Below, piece by piece: positions 25,108 to 35,195 of a stretch of 64,000 nucleotides of DNA. The stretch comes from Ensifer sp. BR816 (GTDB lineage: Bacteria > Pseudomonadota > Alphaproteobacteria > Rhizobiales > Rhizobiaceae): contig NZ_KB905370.1 of the NCBI RefSeq assembly GCF_000378985.1, positions 186,001 through 250,000 on the forward strand. Direction: 5' to 3'. Position numbers and translations under genes: made by a program. How positions within the stretch are numbered: the first letter of the stretch is position 1; every line of letters starts with the position of its first letter. The notes below the pieces were generated by a model, which was not told the origin of the DNA, made no database searches, and saw nothing but the letters and a program-made list of their open reading frames with translations.

Positions 25108-27684
25108 TCAGGGCGAGCCGCCGGCCATGCCTTGGCCGAACGCCTCGGGGCCCGCCGCGGAGTTGGTGTCGGGGCTGATCCCGGCAGCCGCGTGCGCCAA
25201 CTTGACCTCCACCGGCCATGGATATTCACCCCGCCGCAGCAGGCTGTTGAGGCGCAAGGCCCTATAGTTCTCGGGCACAAAGACGAGTCCGCGCGGAAAG
25301 CGCCTGTTGACTTTGAGCTTGGCGGCCAATTCGCCCTGAGCGGATCGCACTACCACCCGATCGCCGTCCGAAAGTCCAAGCTGCGTGGCGTCCTGCGCGC
25401 TCATCTCCACATAGGGCTCATCCGCGACCGTATTCAGGATCTCCGAGCGTTCGGAAAGATATCCGTTGTGGAAGAGCCCGTTGCCGGTGATCAGCATGAG
25501 CTGGTCGTGGGGCTTTGGATTCGCTGGCGGCGCCGGGAAGAATGCGCCGGCCGCTGGCGTCAGCGCTGCTCTTGTGAATGCGCCGTCGGCTCCAAGTCCC
25601 TCCTGCGTCAAGCCTTGATAGGCCGGGATGAGCCCGGCAATTTCCTCGAAAATTGCGCCTTGCGTCGATGGCTTCAGCACCTGGTGGCGAAGTGCGGCGA
25701 CGAAGTCGAAGATCTCGAGATTGCCTTTGGCCTCGAAGGCGGGCTCGCGGAATTTGCGGACCTGCTGGATGCGGCCCTCGTTGTTGGTGAACGTGCCGAC
25801 CTCCTCGCCGTAACCGGCCGCCGGCAGGACGACCTCGGCCACGGCGGCGGTATCCGTGAGGAAGGTATCCTGCACGATCAGGAGATCGGCGGCGCCGAGC
25901 GCGCGCTTCACGTAATCCCTGTCGGGATAGGCGATCAGCGGATCGCTGCCGGTGATGTAAAGGACGCCCATCCGCCCGCCGGCGCAGAGGTCCAGCAGGG
26001 CGTCGAGGCCCGCACCCGCCTCAGCGGGGATTTCAGCGCCCCAAACCCGCTCAATAGGCGTCCGCGCAGCATCGTCGGTGACCGCGCCGAGCCCCGGCAA
26101 GGTCGCCGGCAGAACCCCCATGTCCCAGGCGCCCATCTGATTGGCACGATCGAAGAGGAACTGCATTGAGGTGCCCTTGCCGAGCAGGTGAAGAACCCGC
26201 AGCAGGTTGGTGACCTGCTGCAACGCCCCGCGCGCTTCGGGTGATCTCAGAAGGTCGGCACTGACAAGCAAGGTGACGCTGCGGGCTTCCTTGAGAGTGC
26301 TCACCAAACGGTCCGGCCCTTCACCGCCCGTCGTCACGCCGATGTCTGCGAAAGCCTCGCTCGGCATGAGCCCAGCCACCACCGCTGCCAGGCTCGCCGC
26401 CTCTCCGCCGGGCGGCACACGAACCACCTGCCGGGCATCGGCATCGAGACGTGATGGCCGTGCCGCGAGCATCAGGAACCCCGTCCGTCGCCGACGCGCC
26501 GCATCGCGCAGCAGATACTCGGTAACCGGGTTTTCCTCCGTCACGTTGCCGCCGATCACGAGCACACAGTCGTTGCCGATCACATCCTGCAGTGGAGCAC
26601 GCGTGTAGAAGCTTGCCAGCAGCGGGCCGAGTGTGTCGAACGGTGTGGACCAGCGCGCCGAGCAATCGATGTTGTTGGTCCGGAAGACTGCCCGCATCAG
26701 CTTCTGGAACTGATAGAGCACCTCATTGGGTAGGCGCGAAGAGGCGAGCCCGCCGGCGGCCTTGCTCTCGACAGCCGCCAGGCGCCGACGCAGGTGGTCC
26801 CCGGCCTCATCCCAGGAAACCGGAACGAGGGCGCCATCCCGACGGATCATCGGCCGCTTGATCCGGTCCCGGCTCTCGACGAAGTCCAGGCCGAAGCGCC
26901 CGCGCACGCAGAGCATTTCGCGGTTGACCCCGTTCTCCTCTTTGGCGCGCACCCGCATGAACTCGCCCTTGCGCGCCCCGACGGTGAGTTGGCAGCCGGT
27001 GCCGCAATGCGGGCAGACCGTGTCGGTCTCGGCGAGATCCCAGGGCCGCGCCTTGTAGCGATAAGGAAAGCTCATCAGCGCGCCGACGGGACAGACTTGG
27101 ACGCAATTGCCGCACTGGTCGCAACTTGCAAGGCTGCCCTCAAAGCCGGTAACCGCAGTGTCCATGCCTTTTTCGACGGTGCCCAAGGCGACCGCGCCCA
27201 CCACTTCCTCGCACATCCGCACGCAGCGCTGGCACTGGATGCAGCGATTGACGTTCATGATGATGACCGGGCTGAGGCGGATGTCGCGGGAGTGGAACAC
27301 GCGCTTGGGATCACGGAACTCGCTTCGGCGAGGCCCGTAGGCCATCACCATGTCCTGAAGCTCGCACTCGCCGCCCTTGTCGCAGATTGGACAGTCGAGA
27401 GGATGGTTGGCGAGCAGCATGTCGAGCATGGAAGACCGCGTTTCCTCGATCAGCGGCGTGTTCGTCCGCACGACCATGCCATCGGTGACCGCCGTCGCGC
27501 AGGACGGCTGCAGCCGCCGCAGTCCCTCGATCTCCACCAGACACATGCGGCACGACGCGAGCGGCGGCAGCCGCTTCAGATAGCAGAAGGTCGGGACGTC
27601 GATGCCCAAGCGCTGGGCGGCCTGCAGCACCGTGGTGCCGGCCTCCACGTCCAGCGTTCGCTCGTCGATGGTGATGCTAACCAT
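25108..27684 (-). CDS. nuoG: NADH-quinone oxidoreductase subunit G, long form with N7 cluster ligands
   Basis: An 858-aa NuoG. Iron-sulphur ligands can be placed: [2Fe-2S] N1b at C34, C45, C48, C62; N5 at H94, C98, C101, C107; N4 and companion cysteines at C148-C158 and C188-C198. C224, C227, C231 and C259 form the formate-dehydrogenase-like site for the extra N7 cluster, as in E. coli and unlike mitochondrial-type subunits. A degenerate molybdopterin domain and a C-terminal dinucleotide-binding fold follow. AGGAGG precedes ATG 27684. It is last in the minus-strand nuo operon. The enzyme is therefore of the bacterial long-NuoG type, consistent with a nuo2-like cluster. Confidence 0.95.
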   Translation of the reverse strand: MVSITIDERTLDVEAGTTVLQAAQRLGIDVPTFCYLKRLPPLASCRMCLVEIEGLRRLQPSCATAVTDGMVVRTNTPLIEETRSSMLDMLLANHPLDCPICDKGGECELQDMVMAYGPRRSEFRDPKRVFHSRDIRLSPVIIMNVNRCIQCQRCVRMCEEVVGAVALGTVEKGMDTAVTGFEGSLASCDQCGNCVQVCPVGALMSFPYRYKARPWDLAETDTVCPHCGTGCQLTVGARKGEFMRVRAKEENGVNREMLCVRGRFGLDFVESRDRIKRPMIRRDGALVPVSWDEAGDHLRRRLAAVESKAAGGLASSRLPNEVLYQFQKLMRAVFRTNNIDCSARWSTPFDTLGPLLASFYTRAPLQDVIGNDCVLVIGGNVTEENPVTEYLLRDAARRRRTGFLMLAARPSRLDADARQVVRVPPGGEAASLAAVVAGLMPSEAFADIGVTTGGEGPDRLVSTLKEARSVTLLVSADLLRSPEARGALQQVTNLLRVLHLLGKGTSMQFLFDRANQMGAWDMGVLPATLPGLGAVTDDAARTPIERVWGAEIPAEAGAGLDALLDLCAGGRMGVLYITGSDPLIAYPDRDYVKRALGAADLLIVQDTFLTDTAAVAEVVLPAAGYGEEVGTFTNNEGRIQQVRKFREPAFEAKGNLEIFDFVAALRHQVLKPSTQGAIFEEIAGLIPAYQGLTQEGLGADGAFTRAALTPAAGAFFPAPPANPKPHDQLMLITGNGLFHNGYLSERSEILNTVADEPYVEMSAQDATQLGLSDGDRVVVRSAQGELAAKLKVNRRFPRGLVFVPENYRALRLNSLLRRGEYPWPVEVKLAHAAAGISPDTNSAAGPEAFGQGMAGGSP

Positions 27685-27704
27685 AGTTCCTCCTGCGCCC
27701 GACT

Positions 27705-28970
27705 TCAGTGAAACGGGCACCGTCGCTCCTCGATATGGGCGACGAACTCATCACGGAAATGCGCGAGGGCGGCGCGCAGGCCCATTGCCGCGCCGTCGCC
27801 CAAGGCACAGAATGTGTTACCGAAGATGCCTTTGCAGAGCTTGTCCAACTGCTCCAGGTCGCCGGGCGCGCCCTCCCCGGCCTCGATCCGGCGCAGCACC
27901 TTCACGGTCCAGTTCAATCCTTCCCGGCACGGCGTGCACTTGCCGCAGGACTCGTGGTGGAAAAACTCGATGATGCGGGTGGCGACCTTGACCAAGCATG
28001 TGGTGTCGTCGACCACGATCACCCCGGCCGAGCCGAGCATGGAGCCGGCGGCCGCGAGCGAGTCGAAGTCCATGCCCACCCCCATGCCGGCCTCGGGGAT
28101 CAGCGGCGCCGAGACCCCGCCCGGAATCACCGCCTTGATCCTGCGTCCGGGCAGCGGGCCGCCGCCATGGTCCTCGACCAGTTCGCGCAGCGGTATGCCC
28201 ATCGGCAATTCGTAAAGCCCGGGTTTCTTCACCTGCCCGCTCAGGCAATAGAGCTTCGGGCCGGGGCTCTTGTCCGGACCGATGCTTCGGAACCAGTGCG
28301 CCCCCCGCATCACGATATGCGGTACGCAAGCAAGCGTCTCGACATTGTTGATCACGGTCGGGCTGGCATAGAGCCCGGCCACGGCCGGGAACGGCGGCTT
28401 CAAGCGCGGCTGCGCCCGCTTGCCCTCGAGTGACTCGAGCATCGCGGTCTCCTCGCCGCAGATATAGGCGCCGGCGCCGCAGTGGATATGGATGGCGAAA
28501 TTGAAATCCGATCCGAGGACGCGTGGTCCGAGATAGCCTTTCGCGCGAGCCTCGGCGATTGCCTGCTCCAGGCGACGAATGGCCTTCACATATTCCCCGC
28601 GGACGTAGACATAGGCGGTTTCGGCCCCGATCGCGTAGGCGCTCACCGCCAGCCCCTCGACGAGCTGGTGTGGATCTCGCTCCATGATGATCCGGTCCTT
28701 GAATGTACCGGGCTCCCCCTCGTCGGCGTTGCAGCAGAGATATTTCGGCCCGTCGGACTGCTTGGGCACGAAACTCCATTTCATGCCCGTGGGAAAACCG
28801 GCGCCGCCGCGGCCTCGCAGGTTGGACTGCTTGACGAGGTCGATGACCTCGTCGGGCGTGTATTCGCGCAGCGCCTTCGCCAACGCCCGGTACCCCCCAC
28901 CGGCCTCGTAGGCGGAGAGCTGATGGCCATCCGGAGCATCGATATTCTTCAGGAGAACCGGTTCGAACAT
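27705..28970 (-). CDS. nuoF: NADH-quinone oxidoreductase subunit F
   Basis: A 421-aa FMN and NADH-binding subunit. The glycine-rich nucleotide loop GRGGAGFPTG, the FMN-site segment CNADEGEPGTFKDR and the N3 [4Fe-4S] ligands ESCGKCTPCREG with a later conserved Cys are all present. This subunit takes electrons from NADH. It starts 5 bp after the nuoE stop; ATG 28970 begins the conserved part, although the frame stays open 15 codons upstream. Confidence 0.96.
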   Translation of the reverse strand: MFEPVLLKNIDAPDGHQLSAYEAGGGYRALAKALREYTPDEVIDLVKQSNLRGRGGAGFPTGMKWSFVPKQSDGPKYLCCNADEGEPGTFKDRIIMERDPHQLVEGLAVSAYAIGAETAYVYVRGEYVKAIRRLEQAIAEARAKGYLGPRVLGSDFNFAIHIHCGAGAYICGEETAMLESLEGKRAQPRLKPPFPAVAGLYASPTVINNVETLACVPHIVMRGAHWFRSIGPDKSPGPKLYCLSGQVKKPGLYELPMGIPLRELVEDHGGGPLPGRRIKAVIPGGVSAPLIPEAGMGVGMDFDSLAAAGSMLGSAGVIVVDDTTCLVKVATRIIEFFHHESCGKCTPCREGLNWTVKVLRRIEAGEGAPGDLEQLDKLCKGIFGNTFCALGDGAAMGLRAALAHFRDEFVAHIEERRCPFH

Positions 28971-28974
28971 GACG

Positions 28975-29484
28975 CTATTCTCCCGGAAGCGCTGGGACGG
29001 CATCATCGGCAGCATTCGACGCCGCGTCCGCCCGCAGCCTCGAGAGGAGCGTATCGATCCGCCCGATATCGAGATCGCCGTGATAGTCGTCGCCGACCTG
29101 CATGACAGGCGCCATCTCGCAGGCGCCGAGACACTCGACTGTCGAAAGCGTGAACATGAGGTCCGGGGTCGTTTCGCCCTTCTTGATCCCCAGCGCCGTT
29201 TCCAGATGCTTCAGCAGGTCCTCAGACCCGCACAGCATGCAGGAGACATTGTCGCAGAGCTGCAGGTGGAACATCCCGATGGGTTCGGTATGGAAGAGCG
29301 TGTAGAAGGTCGCCAGTTCGTAGACCCAGATTCGCTCGACGCCGAGAATGTCGGCGACTTCTTCCAAGATCGGGCCGGGCAGATGGCCATGCTCCTGCTG
29401 CGCGATAAGCAGCGCGGGCATGATCGCCGAGCGCTGGTCGGGATACCGCGCCGCAGCTTCCTCGATCTTTTCGCGCATGGTCAT
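28975..29484 (-). CDS. nuoE: NADH-quinone oxidoreductase subunit E
   Basis: A 169-aa thioredoxin-fold subunit binding [2Fe-2S] cluster N1a, with ligands in CDNVSCMLCG and ECLGACEMAP. The N-terminal helical part (REKIEEAAARYPDQRSAIMP) is standard, and the short C-terminal tail (ASNAADDAVPALPGE) is variable in the family. Two ATGs lie at 29484 and 29478. It sits between nuoD and nuoF with short gaps. Confidence 0.95.
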   Translation of the reverse strand: MTMREKIEEAAARYPDQRSAIMPALLIAQQEHGHLPGPILEEVADILGVERIWVYELATFYTLFHTEPIGMFHLQLCDNVSCMLCGSEDLLKHLETALGIKKGETTPDLMFTLSTVECLGACEMAPVMQVGDDYHGDLDIGRIDTLLSRLRADAASNAADDAVPALPGE

Positions 29485-29501
29485 CGCGTCCAAAACTCCC
29501 G

Positions 29502-30716
29502 CTACTTGTCCACCTCCGCCATCACCGGGTCGAGGCTGCCGAGCACGGCGATCATGTCCGCCAGGTAGCGGGCATTGCTGACCCCGAAGAGCGCCTGCAG
29601 GTTGACGAAGGAGGGTGCCCGCACCTTCATGCGGAACGGCTTTTCCGAGCCATCGCTGATGATGTAGAAGCCGAGCTCGCCCTTTGGCGCCTCGATCGCC
29701 GAATAGACCTCGCCCTTCGGCACCTTGAAGCCGTAGGCCGACAGGTCGAAATGCTGGATCAGCGCCTCCATCGAGCAGTGCACCCGATCCTTGTCCATGG
29801 GAAAGGCGATCGTCGGCATGTCGATCTGGAATGGCCCTTCGGGCATCTGGTCGAGGCATTGCTCGATGATCCGCACGCTCTCGCGCATTTCCTCCACCCG
29901 GCACTGCCAGCGTGCATAGCAGTCACCTTCCGTGCGGGTGATGACCTTGAAGTCGAGCCGATCGTAGACCTCGTAGGGTTCGTCGCGGCGAATGTCCCAG
30001 TCGACACCGGAAGCGCGGAGGTTCGGACCGCTGATCCCCAGGTCGATGCCGTCCTCGGCGGAGATAACACCGATCCCCTCGGTGCGCTTCATGAACACCC
30101 GGTTGCCCTCGATCAGCCGTTCGTAGTCGCGAATCCGGTTCGGGAAGATGTCGCAGAACTCCCGGATCTTGGCGATGGACCCGTCGGGCAGGTCCTCGCG
30201 CACACCGCCGACGCGGCAGAAGGAAGTGTGCATGCGCGCGCCGGTGATCATTTCCATAAGATCCATGATCATTTCGCGCTCCCGCATGGCGTAAAGCAGT
30301 GCGGTCATGGCGCCGAGATCCATCGGCAACGCGCCGGTGATCAGGAGATGGCCGGAGATCCGCGCCAGTTCGGCCATCATGACGCGGATATATTGCGAGC
30401 GGATCGGCGCTTCGATGCCGAGGAGCTTCTCCACCGCCAGGGCGAAGGCCAGGTTATTCGAAGGCGGGCAGACGTAATCGAGCCGATCGGTCAGCGGAAA
30501 TATCTGCGTGTAGGTGAAGCTCTCGGCCAGCTTTTCGGTGCCGCGGTGCAGATAGCCGATATGCGGGTCGACGCGGGCGACATACTCGCCGTCCAACTCG
30601 AGCACGAGCCTGAGCACCCCGTGCGTGCTCGGATGCTGCGGGCCGAGATTGAGAAGCACCTCCTTGGTGTCGAGCGCTTCGCCTTCGGGCCTCATGAGCT
30701 CTGTGACTTCGGTCAT
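29502..30716 (-). CDS. nuoD: NADH-quinone oxidoreductase subunit D
   Basis: A 404-aa 49-kDa-type subunit, not fused to NuoC. It has the quinone-site segment NLGPQHPSTHGVLRLVLEL with the conserved His pair, IGYLHRGTEKL, and the C-terminal ADMIAVLGSLDPVMAEVDK; the last line resembles the hydrogenase-like C-terminus (D..R-type) of the family. With NuoB it forms the quinone-reduction site. Its ATG at 30716 is 1 bp after the nuoC stop. Confidence 0.96.
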   Translation of the reverse strand: MTEVTELMRPEGEALDTKEVLLNLGPQHPSTHGVLRLVLELDGEYVARVDPHIGYLHRGTEKLAESFTYTQIFPLTDRLDYVCPPSNNLAFALAVEKLLGIEAPIRSQYIRVMMAELARISGHLLITGALPMDLGAMTALLYAMREREMIMDLMEMITGARMHTSFCRVGGVREDLPDGSIAKIREFCDIFPNRIRDYERLIEGNRVFMKRTEGIGVISAEDGIDLGISGPNLRASGVDWDIRRDEPYEVYDRLDFKVITRTEGDCYARWQCRVEEMRESVRIIEQCLDQMPEGPFQIDMPTIAFPMDKDRVHCSMEALIQHFDLSAYGFKVPKGEVYSAIEAPKGELGFYIISDGSEKPFRMKVRAPSFVNLQALFGVSNARYLADMIAVLGSLDPVMAEVDK

Positions 30717-30717
30717 C

Positions 30718-31281
30718 TCACCTTTCCGGGGTCGTTCGGCCTCCTGATGGAATGTCCTTGGTGGCTAGGTCCGGCTGGTTCGGCGCCGGCCCTTCGGCGC
30801 CAAACGGGTTCAACTCGTCCTTGTAGCCCCTCAGAGGAAAGTCCTTGCGCTGCGGAAAGCCCTCGAAGCCTTCCCACATGTAGATGCGGCGCAAGTCGGG
30901 ATGTCCTTCGAAGCGAATCCCGTACATGTCCCAGGCCTCGCGCTCATGCCAGTTGGCGGTGCGCCAGACCCCGGTCACCGTGGGCACTCGCGGCGGATCG
31001 CCGAGGCGGCATTTGATCCGGATTCGCCATTTGTTCGGCAGCGAATAGAGATGGTAGACCGCCTCGTAGCGCGGTGCCTCGGGGTAGTGATCGACGCCGC
31101 AGATGTCGGAGAGGAAATCGAACCGCAGCGCCGGATGCTCCTTCAGGAACCGGCAAAACTCGACGATCCTGTCTGGCGGAACGGCGAAAGCGTGAACCCC
31201 AAGCGAGACGCCAATGTCCTCGATTGCTTCTCCAAAACGTTCCGCGATAAGGGTGCTGATAACGGATGCGTCGACGCTCAT
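30718..31281 (-). CDS. nuoC: NADH-quinone oxidoreductase subunit C
   Basis: A 187-aa 30-kDa-type subunit with the family core [51 protein letters not shown] and [20 protein letters not shown]. It packs on NuoD and NuoI in the connecting domain. ATG 31281 overlaps the nuoB stop (ATGA at 31278-31281), so translation is coupled. The frame upstream of this Met belongs to nuoB sequence and is not used. Confidence 0.95.
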   Translation of the reverse strand: MSVDASVISTLIAERFGEAIEDIGVSLGVHAFAVPPDRIVEFCRFLKEHPALRFDFLSDICGVDHYPEAPRYEAVYHLYSLPNKWRIRIKCRLGDPPRVPTVTGVWRTANWHEREAWDMYGIRFEGHPDLRRIYMWEGFEGFPQRKDFPLRGYKDELNPFGAEGPAPNQPDLATKDIPSGGRTTPER

Positions 31282-31781
31282 GATACGGCGATCCGGTCGA
31301 GTGGCGTCCCGGCCAAAGCCCTGTCCTTCTTGATCTTCTCCTGAAGCAGCAGGAAGCCGTGCATCAGCGCCTCGGGCCGCGGCGGACAACCCGGCACGTG
31401 CACGTCCACAGGTACGAATGTCTGCGCCCCCTGCACCACCGCATAGGTGTTGTAGACCCCGCCCGAGATGGCGCAGGTGCCCATCGCGATCACCCAGCGG
31501 GGCTCAGGCATCTGGTCGTAGAGCCGGCGCACCACGGGCGCGAACTTCCGCGTCACCGTGCCGGCGATGATCATCACGTCGGACTGGCGAGGCGACGGCC
31601 GGAACACCACGCCGAACCGGTCGAGATCATAGCGGGCGCAACCGGCCGAGATCATCTCGATGGCGCAGCAGGCGATACCGAAAGTCTCGGGCCACAGCGC
31701 CGACCGGCGGCTCCAGCTGATGACACTGTCGGCCGTGGTGAAGAGCACGCTGTCGCGGAACGCGTTGTTCAAGCCTCCCAT
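31278..31781 (-). CDS. nuoB: NADH-quinone oxidoreductase subunit B
   Basis: A 167-aa PSST-type subunit that carries the terminal cluster N2. The four ligands are C38 and C39 (ACCAIEM), C103 (MGTCAISGG) and C132 ([11 protein letters not shown]). It passes electrons to quinone together with NuoD. ATG 31781 overlaps the last 13 bases of nuoA. The length matches other bacterial NuoB proteins. Confidence 0.96.
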   Translation of the reverse strand: MGGLNNAFRDSVLFTTADSVISWSRRSALWPETFGIACCAIEMISAGCARYDLDRFGVVFRPSPRQSDVMIIAGTVTRKFAPVVRRLYDQMPEPRWVIAMGTCAISGGVYNTYAVVQGAQTFVPVDVHVPGCPPRPEALMHGFLLLQEKIKKDRALAGTPLDRIAVS

Positions 31782-32134
31782 TCGAGCGCCCCCTTCAGCC
31801 AGGCATAGGCAAAGCCCACGAGAAGCAACACAATGAAGACGAACATCTCGACAAAGCCGATCAGCCCGATTTCCTTGAGCACGACGGCCCAGGGAAACAG
31901 GAACATCGTCTCGACGTCGAAGACGACCAGCAGGATCGCGAGAATATAGAACTGCACCCGGAAGCGGCCCCCGGCGGCCTCGCCGGCCGGGTCCATGCCG
32001 CACTCATAGGGCATGTTCTTTTCGGGATAGGGATTGGAGGGGCGCAGCAGCGATGAGACAAACAAAGTCGCCCCCACCACCAGAACAATTCCGGCGATCA
32101 TCACAAGAACCGGCAAGAATTCGATCGCAGTCAT
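31769..32134 (-). CDS. nuoA: NADH-quinone oxidoreductase subunit A
   Basis: A 121-aa protein with three membrane helices and the NuoA signature [32 protein letters not shown] and FLFPWAV. The Cys of ECG lies on the quinone-site loop. ATG 32134 gives the usual family length; an in-frame ATG 6 codons upstream lacks a ribosome site. It follows nuoN after a 143-bp gap, so in this operon the peripheral-arm genes come behind the membrane-arm genes. Confidence 0.95.
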   Translation of the reverse strand: MTAIEFLPVLVMIAGIVLVVGATLFVSSLLRPSNPYPEKNMPYECGMDPAGEAAGGRFRVQFYILAILLVVFDVETMFLFPWAVVLKEIGLIGFVEMFVFIVLLLVGFAYAWLKGALEWEA

Positions 32135-32277
32135 CTCGCATGCCCCGTTCATCGAGGGCTTTCGTCAGGGCCGACCCCATGCCGGGTCAAGAAGCGCTCG
32201 CCCTGGAAGCGAATTGAGCAATTCTTTCTTGAGCTTGCAGTCTATTCCGTCGAACGGACCATTGCAAATCCAATCCA

Positions 32278-33714
32278 TCAGCCGCCAAAAGCCGAGTGCT
32301 GAGCAAGCCTCAGGAACCACTCCGGAAAGAGGCCGATCCCGATGGTGCCGGCGGCGGTGCAGGCGAGCGTGGCGCGGACAAAGGGCGTCAATGCCGGTTC
32401 GAAGGCCCGCTCCGGCTCGCGCATGTAGATCACCATGACGATGCGGATGTAGAAATAGGCGGCGACGGCGCTCAACAGCACTGCGATCACGGCCAGGACG
32501 ACGAAACCGCGCTCGACGAGCGCGGTGAGCACGTAGAACTTGGCGAAGAACCCTGCGGTCGGCGGAATGCCGGCAAGCGAAAACAGATAGATGAGCATGA
32601 GAAGCGCCAGCCCCGGATGCGATTTGGCGAAACCGGCATAGTCTTCGATGACTTCGCCGGAGAAATCGCCGTTCCGCATCATGATGACGGCGCCGAAAAT
32701 GCCGAGATTCATGAAGGCGTAGATCAGCAGATAGAGCATCACGCTGGCGACCCCGTCCGCCCCGCCGGCCACCACGCCGAAGGTCGCGAAGCCGGCATGG
32801 GCGATGCTCGAATAGGCGAGCAGCCGCTTGAAATTATCCTGCACCAGCGCCACGAAGCTGCCGAGCGCCGCCGTCACCACCGCAATGACCGCGACGATGA
32901 TCCAGACGTCCGAGGCTGCGACCAGCGGATTGAGGAACACCCGAAGGATGACCGCGAACCCCGCCGCCTTCGGCCCCACCGACATGAAGGCGGTGACCGT
33001 CGTCGGCGCGCCCTCATAGACGTCCGGCACCCACATATGGAACGGAACTGCGCCGATCTTGAAGACCAGCCCCGCGACGATGAAGACCACCGCCAGCAGC
33101 AATCCCGGATCGAGCGGATCGCCGCTCACCGCGGCCATCGCGTCCAGTTGCGTCGTGCCGGTAAGCCCGTAGACCAGCGAAACGCCATAAAGAAAAATGC
33201 CGGTCGAGACCGCACCGAGGATCACATATTTCAGCGCCGCCTCGTTCGACCGCCGCTCACGCTTGAGGAAGCCGGTCAGCACGTAGGTGCAGAGCACCAT
33301 CAGTTCGAGGCCCACATAGATCGACAGGAGATCGGTCGCCGAGGCCATGATCATCATGCCCGACAGCGCAAAGAGCAGCATGACATAGTATTCGCTGCTG
33401 CCGATTCCTTCGATATCGGCATATTTTCGCGACAGGAGGAATGTCAGGACGGTGGCCAGGTAGAAGACGAACTTGAAGAAGACCGCGAAGCGGTCGGCAA
33501 CGAACATGCCCGAATAGGCCGGCCGCACTTCGCTTGCCAGCAGAAGCGTCGTCAGGGCGGCAATCAGCACGATTGCGACGGAACCCCAGACAAGCAGATT
33601 TTCCTGTCCCTTCCGGACCAACTGCCCCAGGATCAGGAGGACACAGGCCCCGGTTATCACGGTGATCTCTGGCAGGCTTGCCAGGATCCACTGGAAAAGC
33701 GTGGCGGCGGTCAT
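32278..33714 (-). CDS. nuoN: NADH-quinone oxidoreductase subunit N
   Basis: A 478-aa antiporter-type subunit with about 14 helices. The TM7 lysine region (VFKIGAVPFHMWVPDVYEG), the broken-helix segment APTTVTAFMSVGPKAAGF and LLAYSSIAHAGFATFG are typical of NuoN. It is the antiporter subunit nearest to NuoK and NuoJ in known complexes. ATG 33714 overlaps the nuoM stop (ATGA). Confidence 0.96.
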   Translation of the reverse strand: MTAATLFQWILASLPEITVITGACVLLILGQLVRKGQENLLVWGSVAIVLIAALTTLLLASEVRPAYSGMFVADRFAVFFKFVFYLATVLTFLLSRKYADIEGIGSSEYYVMLLFALSGMMIMASATDLLSIYVGLELMVLCTYVLTGFLKRERRSNEAALKYVILGAVSTGIFLYGVSLVYGLTGTTQLDAMAAVSGDPLDPGLLLAVVFIVAGLVFKIGAVPFHMWVPDVYEGAPTTVTAFMSVGPKAAGFAVILRVFLNPLVAASDVWIIVAVIAVVTAALGSFVALVQDNFKRLLAYSSIAHAGFATFGVVAGGADGVASVMLYLLIYAFMNLGIFGAVIMMRNGDFSGEVIEDYAGFAKSHPGLALLMLIYLFSLAGIPPTAGFFAKFYVLTALVERGFVVLAVIAVLLSAVAAYFYIRIVMVIYMREPERAFEPALTPFVRATLACTAAGTIGIGLFPEWFLRLAQHSAFGG

Positions 33715-35186
33715 TGTCCGCCCTCCTTGTCGTGCACCTGCGTCAACAGATGCTTCACGGAAGCGTCGATGACGTTGAGAAAGGGCTTTGGATACAGCCC
33801 GACCCAGAGCACGAAGACCGCCAGCGGCACGATCGCCGCCATCTCGCGGGCGTTCACATCCCAGATCTTGTAGCGGGCGGCGACGATGGCCGGACCAAGT
33901 GCAACCTTGCGATACATGCCGAGCAGATAGGCCGCGCTGAGCAGCGCCCCCAGAACCGCGGCCGCACCGACGGTGAGGTTGGCGGCAAAGCCGCCCGACA
34001 GCACCAACAGTTCGCCGACGAACGAATTGGTGCCCGGCAGCGCCATCGACGAGAGGGTGAACAGCGCCAGGAAGGCGGTATAGACCGGCGCCACCTTCAT
34101 CAGACCGCCATAGTCGGCGATGCTGCGGCTATGGGTTCGCTCGTAGATCAGGCCGACGAACAGGAACAGCGCGCCCGTCGTGACACCATGATTGAACATC
34201 TGCAGGATGCCGCCTTCGAGCCCGCGGAGATTGAGCGCGAAGATCCCCATCGTCACGAAACCCATGTGGCTGATGCTGGAATAGGCCACCAGCTTCTTCA
34301 GATCGTCCTGCGCCAGCGCCAGCAACCCGCCATAGACGATGGCGAGCGCCGAAAGCGCCAGCATCAGCGGCGAAAAATACACCGACGCCTCCGGCAGCAT
34401 CGGCAGCGAGAACCGCAGGAAGCCGTAGGCGCCCATCTTCAGAAGCACACCGGCGAGGATGATGCTGCCCGCCGTTGGCGCCTGCACGTGGGCATCCGGC
34501 AGCCAAGTATGGACCGGGACCATCGGCACCTTGACGGCAAAGGCGATCAGGAAGGCGAAGAACAGCCAGGACTGGACCCGGAACGGCAAATCCTGCGCCG
34601 TCAGAGCGAGGATGTCGAAGGTCTCGCCGCCGTGGAAATAGAGCACGATGACGCCGATGAGGAAGAGCAGGCTGCCCGCCAGCGTGTAGAGGAAGAACTT
34701 GAACGCCGCATAAACCCGACCGTCGCCGCCCCAGACGCCGATGATCAGGTACATCGGGATCAGCATCGCCTCCCAGCAGACATAGAACAGGAACAGGTCG
34801 AGCGCGCAGAACACGCCCAGCATCAGCGCCTGCATGAAGAGCAGGCTGACCATGAACTCCTTCACTTTGCGGTCGATAGCGACCCACGAGGCGAGCACCG
34901 AGATCCAGCCGAGCAGCGCGGTCAGGAACACGAAGAGCGCGCTTATGCCGTCGACCCCAAGCGCATAGGTGATGCCAATCGCGGGCACCCAGGGGTGCGT
35001 CTCGGTGAACTGCATCTCATGGGTCGTCGTGTCGAAAGCGGCAAGCATCGCAACCGCGAGTGCGAGGTCGAGCACGGTGAAAACGAGTGCCGTCCAACGC
35101 ACTGCATCGTCGCTGCGCAGGCACATCAGGACCCCTGCCCCGGCGGCGGGCAGGAAGACGATGAGGCTGAGCAGAGGGAAGGCCAT
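33711..35186 (-). CDS. nuoM: NADH-quinone oxidoreductase subunit M
   Basis: A 491-aa antiporter-type subunit with the NuoM hallmarks: FYVCWEAMLIPMYLIIGVWG (TM5 glutamate), AFAVKVPMVPVHTWLPDAHV (TM7 lysine), APTAGSIILAGVLLKMGAYG and VAYSSISHMGFVTMGIF. All the expected charged residues of a proton channel are in place. It lies between the NuoL-like gene (9 bp) and nuoN (4-bp overlap). Confidence 0.96.
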   Translation of the reverse strand: MAFPLLSLIVFLPAAGAGVLMCLRSDDAVRWTALVFTVLDLALAVAMLAAFDTTTHEMQFTETHPWVPAIGITYALGVDGISALFVFLTALLGWISVLASWVAIDRKVKEFMVSLLFMQALMLGVFCALDLFLFYVCWEAMLIPMYLIIGVWGGDGRVYAAFKFFLYTLAGSLLFLIGVIVLYFHGGETFDILALTAQDLPFRVQSWLFFAFLIAFAVKVPMVPVHTWLPDAHVQAPTAGSIILAGVLLKMGAYGFLRFSLPMLPEASVYFSPLMLALSALAIVYGGLLALAQDDLKKLVAYSSISHMGFVTMGIFALNLRGLEGGILQMFNHGVTTGALFLFVGLIYERTHSRSIADYGGLMKVAPVYTAFLALFTLSSMALPGTNSFVGELLVLSGGFAANLTVGAAAVLGALLSAAYLLGMYRKVALGPAIVAARYKIWDVNAREMAAIVPLAVFVLWVGLYPKPFLNVIDASVKHLLTQVHDKEGGQ

Positions 35187-35195
35187 GACGACCCC